From Candidatus Pacearchaeota archaeon (GTDB taxonomy: Archaea; Nanoarchaeota; Nanoarchaeia; Pacearchaeales; GW2011-AR1): DNA of 16,513 nucleotides. The DNA lies in NCBI GenBank assembly GCA_023228245.1, contig JALOBN010000048.1, forward strand, positions 1 through 16,513, given 5' to 3'. The position numbers were made by a program, and so were the translations under genes. The notes beneath the pieces were generated by a model. The model saw only the letters and a program-made list of their open reading frames with translations, had not been told where the DNA came from and made no database searches. Positions 7,156 to 13,853 of this stretch are shown in pieces (the stretch's first letter is position 1; each line of letters opens with the position of its first letter).

Positions 7156-7914
7156 TTAGAATCTTGCCGCAAGGCTCAAGCGCTCGGGCACTGCCGACTG
7201 ACTCATAGCTCCGCCGACTGCGCCTCTAGTATAGCGGCCTAACATCCGCTGTCCCTGCATTCCGCGAACCGCCACCGGCCCCGGCCCCATTTGCCCGCGC
7301 ATACGTCCCGGCAGATATCCGCTGAAGCCTCCGAAAATCTGAGGCATGAAATCGACTACAGCATTGGCAATAACATAGAGGCCGCCTCCAATCACCACGG
7401 CCTTTCCCGCTTCCCTGGAAATGAGCTTTGAGGCCGCAAAACCGAGGCCCAAGGCGAGGCCCGCCTTGACAGCATATTTCCCGGCAGGTGTAGAGGTAAA
7501 GCTTACCGGCAGGCTATTATTGATAATTGACTCCAGCCCAGGCACGGCAACAAATCCGGCTCCCGCGTACAGAAAATCGGTGAAAGGAACGCCGAACAAT
7601 CCCCCGCCCAGGAAGGAAGGCGGATTTCGACGGTAGCGCCGGACAGTGCGAGCCGGAGATCGGCGCGCATAAGAGCGTCTCCGGGCGCGGCGAGGCGGAT
7701 TCATGGCGAAAACATTGGATCTTCGCCTTGCGCGGCGCGGCTTCGATGCGGCCCGGGATCTTTTTACAAATCGTCCCGCTGCATTGCGGGGCGGAGTTCT
7801 GCGCTTGCGACGTGCCATAATTTTCTTTGCTCCTTTTTTAGGATTTAAAACACTGATTAAGTGCGGATTTATCAGAAACGGTTCTCCATCAAAATCTTTC
7901 CATAGCCTGCGCAT
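7156..7914 (-). CDS. Arg-rich membrane protein, probable DNA-membrane linker
   Basis: A 252-aa protein with three parts: a short N-terminal segment (KDFDGEPFLINPHLISVLNP); a strongly basic, Arg/Pro/Ala-rich region at about 33-98 with repeated RRARRRS and NPP motifs; and a C-terminal part with three hydrophobic stretches (about 110-130, 145-165 and 169-190) rich in Gly and Ala. The basic part should bind nucleic acid and the rest membrane, as expected for a protein joining packaged DNA to an internal virion membrane. I chose the ATG at 7914 because GGAGG lies seven bases before it and it follows the upstream stop directly. An ATG at 7818 (MARRK) has AAAGGAG but at thirteen bases, and could give a shorter form. 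RRNPP is shared with the protein at 633-950. Confidence 0.7.
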   Translation of the reverse strand: MRRLWKDFDGEPFLINPHLISVLNPKKGAKKIMARRKRRTPPRNAAGRFVKRSRAASKPRRARRRSNVFAMNPPRRARRRSYARRSPARTVRRYRRNPPSFLGGGLFGVPFTDFLYAGAGFVAVPGLESIINNSLPVSFTSTPAGKYAVKAGLALGLGFAASKLISREAGKAVVIGGGLYVIANAVVDFMPQIFGGFSGYLPGRMRGQMGPGPVAVRGMQGQRMLGRYTRGAVGGAMSQSAVPERLSLAARF

Positions 7915-7915
7915 C

Positions 7916-8221
7916 TTAGCGCCTCCGCCTGTAGAGCACGAAAGCCACAATGCCGCCCGCTATGATCCAGGGAAGCGCTCCCGACATAGAACCTGCAGAA
8001 AAGAAAAGATTATCTTTATAGCTCTCTGCCTGACGGGCATAGAGAGCATTGAGCAATTCCGGAGGCGCCGCATTGCCTGTTACTTCGAAAGCCGATTTGA
8101 CAGCATTGATATTCGCAGTAGTGGGGCTGGCAAGTGCTTTAGCGACGGCAAGCGCACTCTCTCTGGAAATGCCGAAATCGTCTAGATAGGATTGAATGGT
8201 ATCGAATATGCCGCCATACAT
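7916..8221 (-). CDS. Small membrane protein with Arg4 tail
   Basis: A 101-aa protein. Residues 1-75 are helical and soluble (DTIQSYLDDFG, SALAVAKALA, PPELLNALYARQ). Residues about 79-97 form a single membrane segment (SGALPWIIAGGIVAFVLY), followed at once by RRRR and the stop. AGGAG is well placed before the ATG. It is coupled to the Arg-rich membrane protein downstream. The recurring plan of helical domain, one C-terminal membrane segment and Arg tail suits a small virion membrane protein. No named family recognised. Confidence 0.7.
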   Translation of the reverse strand: MYGGIFDTIQSYLDDFGISRESALAVAKALASPTTANINAVKSAFEVTGNAAPPELLNALYARQAESYKDNLFFSAGSMSGALPWIIAGGIVAFVLYRRRR

Positions 8222-8243
8222 TTGGAAAGTCTCCTATATGGCA

Positions 8244-8324
8244 GGGCACCTTTTATAAGAGGGGCAATCAAAATAAGAAAAGGCAGGCAACCATATCTTA
8301 CAATTCCCTGATATAAAGGTGCCC
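8244..8324 (-). repeat. Long-range inverted repeat in intergenic gap
   Basis: GGGCACCTTTTATA (8244-8257) is the inverse of TATAAAGGTGCCC (8312-8324) apart from one extra T, giving a 13-bp stem around a loop of about 55 bases. It fills most of the 148-base gap 8222-8369, which holds no gene. The stem contains the same CCTTTTATAA core that recurs near 14.5 kb. It could be a leader-RNA structure, an attenuator or a protein-binding site. No T-run follows. Confidence 0.55.
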
Positions 8325-8369
8325 GCCTTTGAATGAAGGCTAAAACATTTTGATAATATTTGTCAATAA

Positions 8370-8780
8370 TTATTTTGCAGGGCGGATAGTCAGGCTTCCA
8401 TCCGGATTTCCGATAATAAGCGCTTTTGAAGTAAAATCGTGTTTATACGTATGATCGCATTTCCTACATTCCGCATCACATTTATGGTTCTGCCCTTTCC
8501 GCGCAACGATGTATAAAACCTCGTCGTATATAATAGTGCCGCGCGGGTTATCAGCCGGAATTATGCCGCTATACTTCAAGCGATCAATAACGCCGTCATA
8601 ACCTTTTTTATTAAGTCCTTCAATACCAAATTCCTTAAACATGGCGATATCACTTTCACTCGCACCCGGGCGCCGAATAGAGCCGCTCAAAGTAGGACGC
8701 TTATACCTTTTTTGCTGCATATCCTGTATCTGTTCCCATGAATATCCAAATATATCATTAGAGCTATCTTTAGCCATCAT
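8370..8780 (-). CDS. Small protein with Cys/His metal-binding cluster
   Basis: A 136-aa basic protein. Residues about 96-116 hold HKCDAECRKCDHTYKHD, a CxxxCxxC-type cluster flanked by His that is likely to bind Zn. The N-terminal part is charged and possibly disordered (KRYKRPTLSGSIRRPGASE), and the middle (IAMFKEFGIEGLNKKGYDGV) is helical. It follows directly the small finger protein at 8777-8950, with a TGATG-type overlap and GGGGGG before two tandem ATGs. Two adjacent small Zn proteins suggest a regulatory or nucleic-acid role, but none is proven. Confidence 0.65.
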   Translation of the reverse strand: MMAKDSSNDIFGYSWEQIQDMQQKRYKRPTLSGSIRRPGASESDIAMFKEFGIEGLNKKGYDGVIDRLKYSGIIPADNPRGTIIYDEVLYIVARKGQNHKCDAECRKCDHTYKHDFTSKALIIGNPDGSLTIRPAK

Positions 8781-8950
8781 TCCCCCCTTAAAGCCTTCAT
8801 AAAATTTTTTGCAAGCTCCAAAAATAAATATTCCGGATGCTCCCGCATCGTATGCATAAACATGATATTTTCAATTTGCGGAGAAAGAGTGAATCTTTCC
8901 CCGCAAATATCGCATTCAGCAAATTCTGGGAGCCGCTTTTTAGGCTTCAA
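8777..8950 (-). CDS. Small C2H2-like zinc-finger protein (TTG start)
   Basis: A 57-aa reading frame with no ATG before its motif. From the TTG at 8950 it reads a basic lead (KPKKRLPEF), then ECDICGERF, and MHTMREH: a CxxC...HxxxxH finger with the usual Phe after the second Cys, though the middle loop is a few residues longer than the classical finger. A helix (EYLFLELAKNFMKALR) follows. CAGG lies about eight bases before the TTG. It fills an otherwise empty gap, starts at the stop of the upstream gene (a TTG at 8956 overlaps that stop) and ends overlapping the next ATG. Probably a small DNA- or RNA-binding regulator. Confidence 0.6.
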   Translation of the reverse strand: MKPKKRLPEFAECDICGERFTLSPQIENIMFMHTMREHPEYLFLELAKNFMKALRGE

Positions 8951-8952
8951 TG

Positions 8953-9519
8953 TCAAAACCTGAAAGAAAGTCCCAGGCGCGGCGCAAGATTTTCCCCATC
9001 CGGCCCATGCTCTGCAGTCAAAGCGCCCATAATCCCGATCCGGCCTGATACCGCGTAATGTAGCAGACCGCCATATTCGAGAGAATAATGCGCATTTTCC
9101 CCATCTGTAGCAATACCTGGAGCGCCGAGCCCATAGAGAGAAAATTTCCCCATAGATATAATCTGACGGGCAATCCCTGTACGGATGGAATACCGGATTT
9201 TCTTACCCGCTATTGAAATAGCAGGTATTTCCATATCCGGAATCGTTTTTCCTTCCAAAGCAGGAAGTGCAACTAATATATCCGCATCCTTGACAAAGGA
9301 TATATCAAAATCCGTATAACTAAGGGTTTTAAGATCCTGAGTTAGCGGAATTGCCATGCCTGCAAATGCCTGGATATTAGGCTTCACAGGGGCGAAATAT
9401 CCCGCACCTCCAAAGGCGATGCGCTCAATTCCCTGCGACCTTCCCTGTAGGACATTCACGAAAAAAGCGCATACAACCATGAGCCACAAAATACTGCATT
9501 TCCTGAAAATTCCCTTCAT
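8953..9519 (-). CDS. Secreted outer-membrane beta-barrel-like protein
   Basis: A 188-aa protein with a clear signal peptide (MKGIFRKCSILWLMVVCAFF..., cleavage probably near LQGRSQ, about residue 28) and a mature part of alternating hydrophobic residues and short turns. It ends in LGLSFRF; a C-terminal Phe is the usual recognition signal for the BAM outer-membrane assembly machinery. About eight strands of barrel size would fit the 160 mature residues. This implies a Gram-negative host. In a phage such a protein could alter the cell surface, block superinfection or help lysis. It overlaps the upstream small membrane protein by four bases (ATGA). The role is inferred. Confidence 0.6.
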   Translation of the reverse strand: MKGIFRKCSILWLMVVCAFFVNVLQGRSQGIERIAFGGAGYFAPVKPNIQAFAGMAIPLTQDLKTLSYTDFDISFVKDADILVALPALEGKTIPDMEIPAISIAGKKIRYSIRTGIARQIISMGKFSLYGLGAPGIATDGENAHYSLEYGGLLHYAVSGRIGIMGALTAEHGPDGENLAPRLGLSFRF

Positions 9520-9701
9520 TTTTTCCCCCCGAGTTTATCCCAATTGGCTAATACAGCATGGGTAAAGTTATAGAGCCACAAATAGAACATGCTCCGCTTC
9601 GCTATTGGAAACATCTGAGGTTCTGGCAGGGCGCGCACTGCAGCCGACAATACCAGAACCAGAAAAGCGATAAAAAATTGATTGTGAAAAAGTTCATGCA
9701 T
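9516..9701 (-). CDS. Small membrane protein, holin candidate
   Basis: A 61-aa protein with one strong hydrophobic segment (FFIAFLVLVLSAAVRAL, about residues 9-25), a short loop with Pro, a second weaker aromatic segment (SMFYLWLYNFTHAVLANW, about 37-54) and a basic end GGKK. Two segments and a charged C-terminus are typical of class II holins, but also of other small membrane proteins. GGAGG lies six bases before the ATG. It overlaps by four bases the outer-membrane-barrel-like gene, so the two may act together at the envelope. Confidence 0.55.
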   Translation of the reverse strand: MHELFHNQFFIAFLVLVLSAAVRALPEPQMFPIAKRSMFYLWLYNFTHAVLANWDKLGGKK

Positions 9702-9713
9702 AAACAGCCTCCG

Positions 9714-11273
9714 TCATGATTGGATAGGCTCTTTAAGCGCTATTTTAAAATCTTCCGCACCTATCGGCCTGATACTCGCAATTGTAGGATCGAAAATATA
9801 GAATTCTTGATCCGATGGAAAAGCATAGGCTACCGCGACATGTCCATAGCTCCCATCCGCTGCCGGGTCCAGAGCGATAAACCACGTCTCCGCCCCTGCG
9901 CTTGCAATAACACTTGCCGCGAGCATGGCGATATCGTCACAATCACCCATGGCACGGCCCTGCGCATCAATAAGCTGAATCAATACCACAGGCGAAATAA
10001 GTACTTCTTCGAATTCGTCCACAATATCGACGTGAAGCAAAATCCAATTCTGCAGGGCGCGCACAATCATGGAAGGATTGGCAGGATTCATGAATAAAAG
10101 CCTCTGCAGAACGAAGCGGGGATATTGGCTATGGATTGCCTCTACCGTTATCCGTACCATTTCCCGCAAGGTCTGGACTGCTCCCATCTTTCCCGGCAAG
10201 AGTTTCTGTTTCCTGATTTCCATTGATCGCCTCTTCAACATGCTAATGAGATCCCCGAACCACTTCTTATAAGGTTCCATGGCAAGTTCCGCATCCGCCT
10301 TTATAAGCACTTCATACGGCAGGTTTATAAACGTAACTCCCAGACTCCGGTACATCGGATCATCCAGATTGTCAACAATCCAATCGACCATAAGAGCCGG
10401 ATCCTTGCCTGCTATCGCCCGCTTCTTCAGATAGGCAATAGTCTGTCTCAAAATCGCTTCCTGTCCTGCAGGCACTTTCATGTTTTCTCCTTCCCCCTCC
10501 CCAACAGTCAACCCCGCGCCCTGCCCGCCGGCCGCTGTCCGCTCGGGTATCTGCAGCGGGGCTCCCTGACGCGCCGCCATAATCCCGCCGATCATAGGCC
10601 CTAGGTTTTCCAGCGCCTTACCGATCATGCCCGGCCATGATTCCTCCTTTTCAGGATTGACCATATCCCGGGCAATGTCTACAGCCTTGGACATAAATTC
10701 CATTATGCCGCTCATTGTGGAGCTGGTATCGGGAGCCTTGGGCTGGGAGCTTTGCAGAAATTGCAGGATCGGTATCATGTCGGCAAGGCTACTTTTTTGC
10801 TGCCCATTGGCTTTAATAAGCTCAATGAGTAGCATATTCTGCTGTCGCATGTTTTCTTTCATCATTTCAAGCTCTGCATTTCCCCCGGGATTTATCTGTA
10901 AGGTCTGGGGGATTGCCTGCGGTAAAGGCGTGATAGGCTCAAGTAAATTGAGCACTTTACAGCCGCCCTTGAGGTATTTGCCATTGCGCAGTGCTTTAAG
11001 AATGTAGCGCCCGCCGCCATAACTCTGCCTTATGGAATCTTCCGATAAAGTCGATGGATTGGCTGTGAAGCAATAGCTTTGCGAACCATTCGCATTCTTG
11101 TATACCTTTATTTGGACATCATCGTCCCCAATATTCGAGAGAAATTCGATAAGCTCATCGCTTACTTCTTCAGTTTCCGGAAGCTGTTGAATCGCTTCCT
11201 GGATCGGTATTTCCTGCGTCTCCGGTTCTATCCGCGTCTCTTCTGTCTTGACTACCACTTTCCGTCCCGCCAT
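9714..11273 (-). CDS. Large virion-type protein with transglutaminase-like domain
   Basis: A 519-aa protein. Residues 1-45 are acidic and Glu/Gln/Pro rich. Residues about 50-108 form a small alpha/beta domain ending in YGGGRYILKAL. Residues 115-265 are Gln/Met rich with helical hydrophobic stretches (LADMIPILQFLQ, MIGGIMAARQ) and a Gly-rich linker. Residues 265-430 are helical. The C-terminus has the triad pattern of transglutaminase-like cysteine proteases: GDCDD (Cys about 445), YGHVAVAY (His about 478) and YIFDPT (Asp about 495). It could be a capsid maturation protease, a peptidase or an isopeptide-forming enzyme. It is the first large gene of the late block. Its start lies within the previous gene, with a 104-base overlap. 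Confidence 0.75.
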   Translation of the reverse strand: MAGRKVVVKTEETRIEPETQEIPIQEAIQQLPETEEVSDELIEFLSNIGDDDVQIKVYKNANGSQSYCFTANPSTLSEDSIRQSYGGGRYILKALRNGKYLKGGCKVLNLLEPITPLPQAIPQTLQINPGGNAELEMMKENMRQQNMLLIELIKANGQQKSSLADMIPILQFLQSSQPKAPDTSSTMSGIMEFMSKAVDIARDMVNPEKEESWPGMIGKALENLGPMIGGIMAARQGAPLQIPERTAAGGQGAGLTVGEGEGENMKVPAGQEAILRQTIAYLKKRAIAGKDPALMVDWIVDNLDDPMYRSLGVTFINLPYEVLIKADAELAMEPYKKWFGDLISMLKRRSMEIRKQKLLPGKMGAVQTLREMVRITVEAIHSQYPRFVLQRLLFMNPANPSMIVRALQNWILLHVDIVDEFEEVLISPVVLIQLIDAQGRAMGDCDDIAMLAASVIASAGAETWFIALDPAADGSYGHVAVAYAFPSDQEFYIFDPTIASIRPIGAEDFKIALKEPIQS

Positions 11274-11520
11274 TTTCGGCCTGCCTTTCCGATTGTTGTC
11301 CTACGATCATTGATTGTGCTTGCGCTCCCTGTGCCGCCATTTGTCCAATTGCCGATGACAGCAGATGGATAACGGCATAAGGATGTAAGTTCATATTCGA
11401 TTTTACATCTATTTTCCCCTGATTTGTCAAGGGATTCACTGTCGCTTCGATTTGCAGTACCACTTTCTGTGCCATCGGATCATTTGCTATCCTGGCACGA
11501 TTCCGCCGATCATGAAACAT
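11170..11520 (-). CDS. Small protein overlapping the transglutaminase-like gene
   Basis: A 116-aa protein. The start at 11520 is chosen because TTGGAGGCAGGTT lies before it; upstream in-frame starts up to 11640 lack such a site. Residues 15-60 (MAQKVVLQIEATVNPLTNQG, NMNLHPYAVIHLLSSAIGQM) form a beta hairpin-like segment and a helix. The last 45 residues are low-complexity Asp/Gly/Ser/Arg and coincide with the 104-base overlap with the next gene, so they are read from DNA that also encodes that gene's N-terminus. It is the first gene after the late promoter. Function unknown. Confidence 0.65.
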   Translation of the reverse strand: MFHDRRNRARIANDPMAQKVVLQIEATVNPLTNQGKIDVKSNMNLHPYAVIHLLSSAIGQMAAQGAQAQSMIVGQQSERQAENGGTESGSQDRRDADRTGDAGNTDPGSDSTASGN

Positions 11521-11542
11521 AACCTGCCTCCAATATAGAAGT

Positions 11543-11576
11543 GGGATTTCCATAGCTCTGATTCTATGGAAATCCC
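11543..11576 (-). promoter_or_regulatory. Perfect 13-bp hairpin in the late leader
   Basis: GGGATTTCCATAG (11543-11555) and CTATGGAAATCCC (11564-11576) pair perfectly around an eight-base loop. The hairpin lies between the proposed late promoter and the first late gene, in a 106-base gap with no gene. No T-run follows, so it is more likely a leader RNA structure or a regulator binding site than a terminator. Confidence 0.65.
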
Positions 11577-11611
11577 TGTTTGAAATGTTTGTTGCGGTGA
11601 AGGACTTTAAT

Positions 11612-11640
11612 AGTATAAGCATGATTTTATGATAATTCAA
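11612..11640 (-). promoter_or_regulatory. Predicted late promoter (TTGAAT-17-TATACT)
   Basis: On the minus strand TTGAAT (-35, 11635-11640) and TATACT (-10, 11612-11617) are separated by exactly 17 bases. Each differs from the sigma70 consensus in one or two positions. It overlaps the 3' end of the polymerase gene and points into the late block, which fits separate timing of replication and structural genes. Confidence 0.65.
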
Positions 11641-13336
11641 CTATTTCATTTGCACGCCATGGGCGCGTCCCATATTTCCCATCTCTAGCGCGCTTTTCCA
11701 TTATTTCATTCCGTATCCGCTTGCGCTGCACTCGCCTAACCGTAGGAAGTCCCTGCCGTATGCTTTCAGTAAATCCTACCATGCGCTCGGATATTATTTC
11801 TTCACCTGCTAGGTATTTTTCAGCAAGCGCTTTATCTTCCGCTTCCCGCTTTTTCTTATCCGGATCTTTCGAGCGCTGCAGACCTTTTATTTTATATTCC
11901 CCTTCAAAAACATATTCTTTTAGCCTATACGCTTGAAATGTGCCAGATCCTTCATAATGCAGCGCCCCTAATTCTTCGCTGACAGGATATTCAGCGGTAG
12001 TAAATAAACTGTCGGTATCGGTATACCATTGCGGTGCCGCACTCAGTAGAGAATGCTGGATAAGGCGAGCACGGCTGGTTATAGCCGCAGATATATGCGG
12101 CAGGATATGGGAAGCAAAAGAATCTATCATATAATAGGCTAGCCCGTTTGGAAGTGGGAACGCTCCCTCGCGCCCATCGTCCACAATAAAGGCTCGCTGT
12201 TCCCGGCGCTGCCCCCACTTGCCGTATAAAGAGTTCATAAGCTTTTTTGAAATTTCCCGCTTTGCCCCGTTCCCTTCAATGCTCGCCTGTTTTTTCATGG
12301 CAAACATGCTTTCGGCATATTCTTTCATAAGAGGCTCCGCTAGAAAAACTATGCCGCTATATATTTTTACGCCTGCGCCTTGCTGGATCGCCGCCTTCAA
12401 ATCTAAGCTTGAAAAGTTTCCTTCGAATTGTCCGACTGGAAAATAAAGCTTTTTCCATCGGAAGGGTAAAATGGGCAAATCAATATCAGGATAATCAATT
12501 CTTGCATGGTAAAATCCGATTCGCCTTTCATCATCGCTTGGCAAATCTCTGGACTTATAGAGGTAGTCGACCGGGACTGAATGAAGCATTGCAGTAGGGT
12601 AGAGGCTGTTAATGTCATAATGATTCACCTTCGATTTTTTATAGTTGTATATCTCACAGCGTCCGCCAAAATAACTGTCTCGCACGAATGATTCTATATT
12701 CCTATTCGGCTGGTATATTTCCCGGCGCATGAAATGAATCCGAAATACACGCATTGCGTGAGATGCTATCGTCTCCGAGCATATGGAAAATTCTTTAAAG
12801 AAAATGTCTAACACTTCCCATAGGCCCCGGCAATCATGCTCATTATAAATTCGATCCGTGAATTCGAGTCCAACAAGCTTTTTATGCTTTACATCAAATT
12901 CGTGTGTTAATGAAGCGAGGGATTTATTTAGCAGTCGATAGGAGTCGACGAATCTCCAGCGCATCTTTCCCTGCCGGACCGTAAGCGCTATAACACAGGA
13001 TCCAGCACAGTTGATTTCCATCTGTGTTTCCGGCGCATTCGCCCTAATCCAGTCAAACACATAGTGCACGTCAAAGCGCCCGCCGAAGTGGGCGAAAAAG
13101 CGCCAGCCATCATATTCCTTTGTGAGACATTGACTAAGGAAGCTTTCCATCGACCTGTGGTACGTATATTTTTCGCCATCGAAAAAACCGCAGGAATGAA
13201 ATTCAAGGCTATCAATCCCAGGAGTTTCGATATCGTATACGCCAAAATTAAAAGTCGATGATCGACCGAGGGACAACGGTCTTAAAATAGTGCTGTAGCT
13301 TCCCTCTATCTGTTCTTTCGATTTCAGCTTTGACAT
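11627..13336 (-). CDS. Protein-primed family B DNA polymerase
   Basis: A 569-aa polymerase, close to the 572 residues of phi29 polymerase. Proofreading motifs: YDIET (Asp35, Glu37), HFGGRFD (Asp89), YNEHD (Tyr164, Asp168). The YxGG motif that contacts the terminal protein in phi29 is present (YFGGR, near 222). Polymerase motifs: DINSLYP (Asp241), KLMNSLYG (Lys365, Asn368, Tyr371) and YTDTDS (Asp440, Asp442). About 125 residues between motifs A and B leave room for the TPR1 insertion, and about 65 between B and C for TPR2, which give primer binding and strand displacement. All key residues are intact. It should copy the genome from a protein primer. The start at 13336 overlaps the previous gene by 89 bases. 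It is too short for the larger primer-independent (pipolin) type. Confidence 0.95.
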   Translation of the reverse strand: MSKLKSKEQIEGSYSTILRPLSLGRSSTFNFGVYDIETPGIDSLEFHSCGFFDGEKYTYHRSMESFLSQCLTKEYDGWRFFAHFGGRFDVHYVFDWIRANAPETQMEINCAGSCVIALTVRQGKMRWRFVDSYRLLNKSLASLTHEFDVKHKKLVGLEFTDRIYNEHDCRGLWEVLDIFFKEFSICSETIASHAMRVFRIHFMRREIYQPNRNIESFVRDSYFGGRCEIYNYKKSKVNHYDINSLYPTAMLHSVPVDYLYKSRDLPSDDERRIGFYHARIDYPDIDLPILPFRWKKLYFPVGQFEGNFSSLDLKAAIQQGAGVKIYSGIVFLAEPLMKEYAESMFAMKKQASIEGNGAKREISKKLMNSLYGKWGQRREQRAFIVDDGREGAFPLPNGLAYYMIDSFASHILPHISAAITSRARLIQHSLLSAAPQWYTDTDSLFTTAEYPVSEELGALHYEGSGTFQAYRLKEYVFEGEYKIKGLQRSKDPDKKKREAEDKALAEKYLAGEEIISERMVGFTESIRQGLPTVRRVQRKRIRNEIMEKRARDGKYGTRPWRANEIVELS

Positions 13337-13562
13337 AAAACGCGGCCTCGCCTGCCTTTACATTACGCCTGATTTCCCGGCTCAATACTCGCCGGACTTC
13401 GCTGTTTGCATTACTGCCTGCGCCGATTTCGATATCGGCCCGCACTTCCACCTCGCGCTCACGCATCGGTCCGGATGCGCTCATCTTTCGCACGATATTT
13501 TTCCTGGCTCGCGGGGATGCGGGGGATTGGAACACGATGTATAGGGCTATGATCCGCTGCAT
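13248..13562 (-). CDS. Basic hypothetical protein upstream of polymerase
   Basis: A 104-aa basic protein (many Arg, Glu and Lys), with a predicted beta part (REREVEVRADIEIGAG), a helix (SEVRRVLSREIRRNVK) and a second strand region (AAFYVKAEIERTD). ACAGGAAATGAAAA precedes the ATG, and the start lies within the last codons of the upstream zinc-ribbon gene. The 3' end overlaps the polymerase start by 89 bases in another frame. It sits where phi29-type operons carry small replication proteins, so a polymerase partner is possible. Function unknown. Confidence 0.6.
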   Translation of the reverse strand: MQRIIALYIVFQSPASPRARKNIVRKMSASGPMREREVEVRADIEIGAGSNANSEVRRVLSREIRRNVKAGEAAFYVKAEIERTDRGKLQHYFKTVVPRSIIDF

Positions 13563-13747
13563 TTTTCATTTCCTGTCAAGCCTGCAAAGCATTCACGGCA
13601 TACATGGGCAATCGTCCCATCTTTTAATGGCACAGTTTTTACAGCATATTTAGTCTTGTGAAAATGACAGAAAAGCGGATTTCCTAGCATGATAGCACAT
13701 TGCACAGCATCCGCTGTAAAACGCTTTTTGTGGAATTTTTTCATCAT
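13547..13747 (-). CDS. Small zinc-ribbon-like protein
   Basis: A 66-aa basic protein with a metal-binding pattern: CHFH near residues 27-30 and HVCREC near 49-54, with a beta-hairpin-like spacer (YAVKTVPLKDGTIA) between them. This looks like a small zinc ribbon. AAGGCGAG lies five bases before the first of two tandem ATGs and overlaps the stop of the small membrane peptide before it. A regulatory or replication accessory role is plausible; none is shown. Confidence 0.65.
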   Translation of the reverse strand: MMKKFHKKRFTADAVQCAIMLGNPLFCHFHKTKYAVKTVPLKDGTIAHVCRECFAGLTGNEKCSGS

Positions 13748-13754
13748 GCTCGCC

Positions 13755-13853
13755 TTATTTGAAAATTAGGAATATGGAAATAATGCATTCCAAAATTACG
13801 ATTCCCGGCACAATCAATAGTTCAAAGTCTATAGATCTAACTCGCCTGCTCAT
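13755..13853 (-). CDS. 32-residue single-pass membrane peptide
   Basis: A very short frame, MSRRVRSIDFELL followed by IVPGIVILECIISIFLIFK. It has a basic N-terminus and one long hydrophobic segment covering residues about 12-31. It starts just before the stop of the terminal-protein candidate gene and ends in the ribosome binding site of the next gene, so it fills the gap exactly. GAGGATG lies about ten bases before the ATG. Such peptides can be membrane tethers for replication proteins or small toxins or holins. Its length makes it less certain than its neighbours. Confidence 0.5.
   Translation of the reverse strand: MSRRVRSIDFELLIVPGIVILECIISIFLIFK

Noticed and set aside
7703..8185. 160-codon plus-strand open frame
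   Set aside because: It is antisense to the Arg-rich membrane protein and its neighbour; codons for Arg on one strand give a long open frame on the other.
9720..11007. Several plus-strand open frames opposite the transglutaminase-like gene
   Set aside because: They lie wholly within a 519-codon gene with an intact catalytic triad and show no coherent protein features.
11627..13336. Primer-independent (pipolin) polymerase
   Set aside because: The protein is about the size of phi29 polymerase; pipolin polymerases are much longer, and no integrase or other pipolin gene is present.
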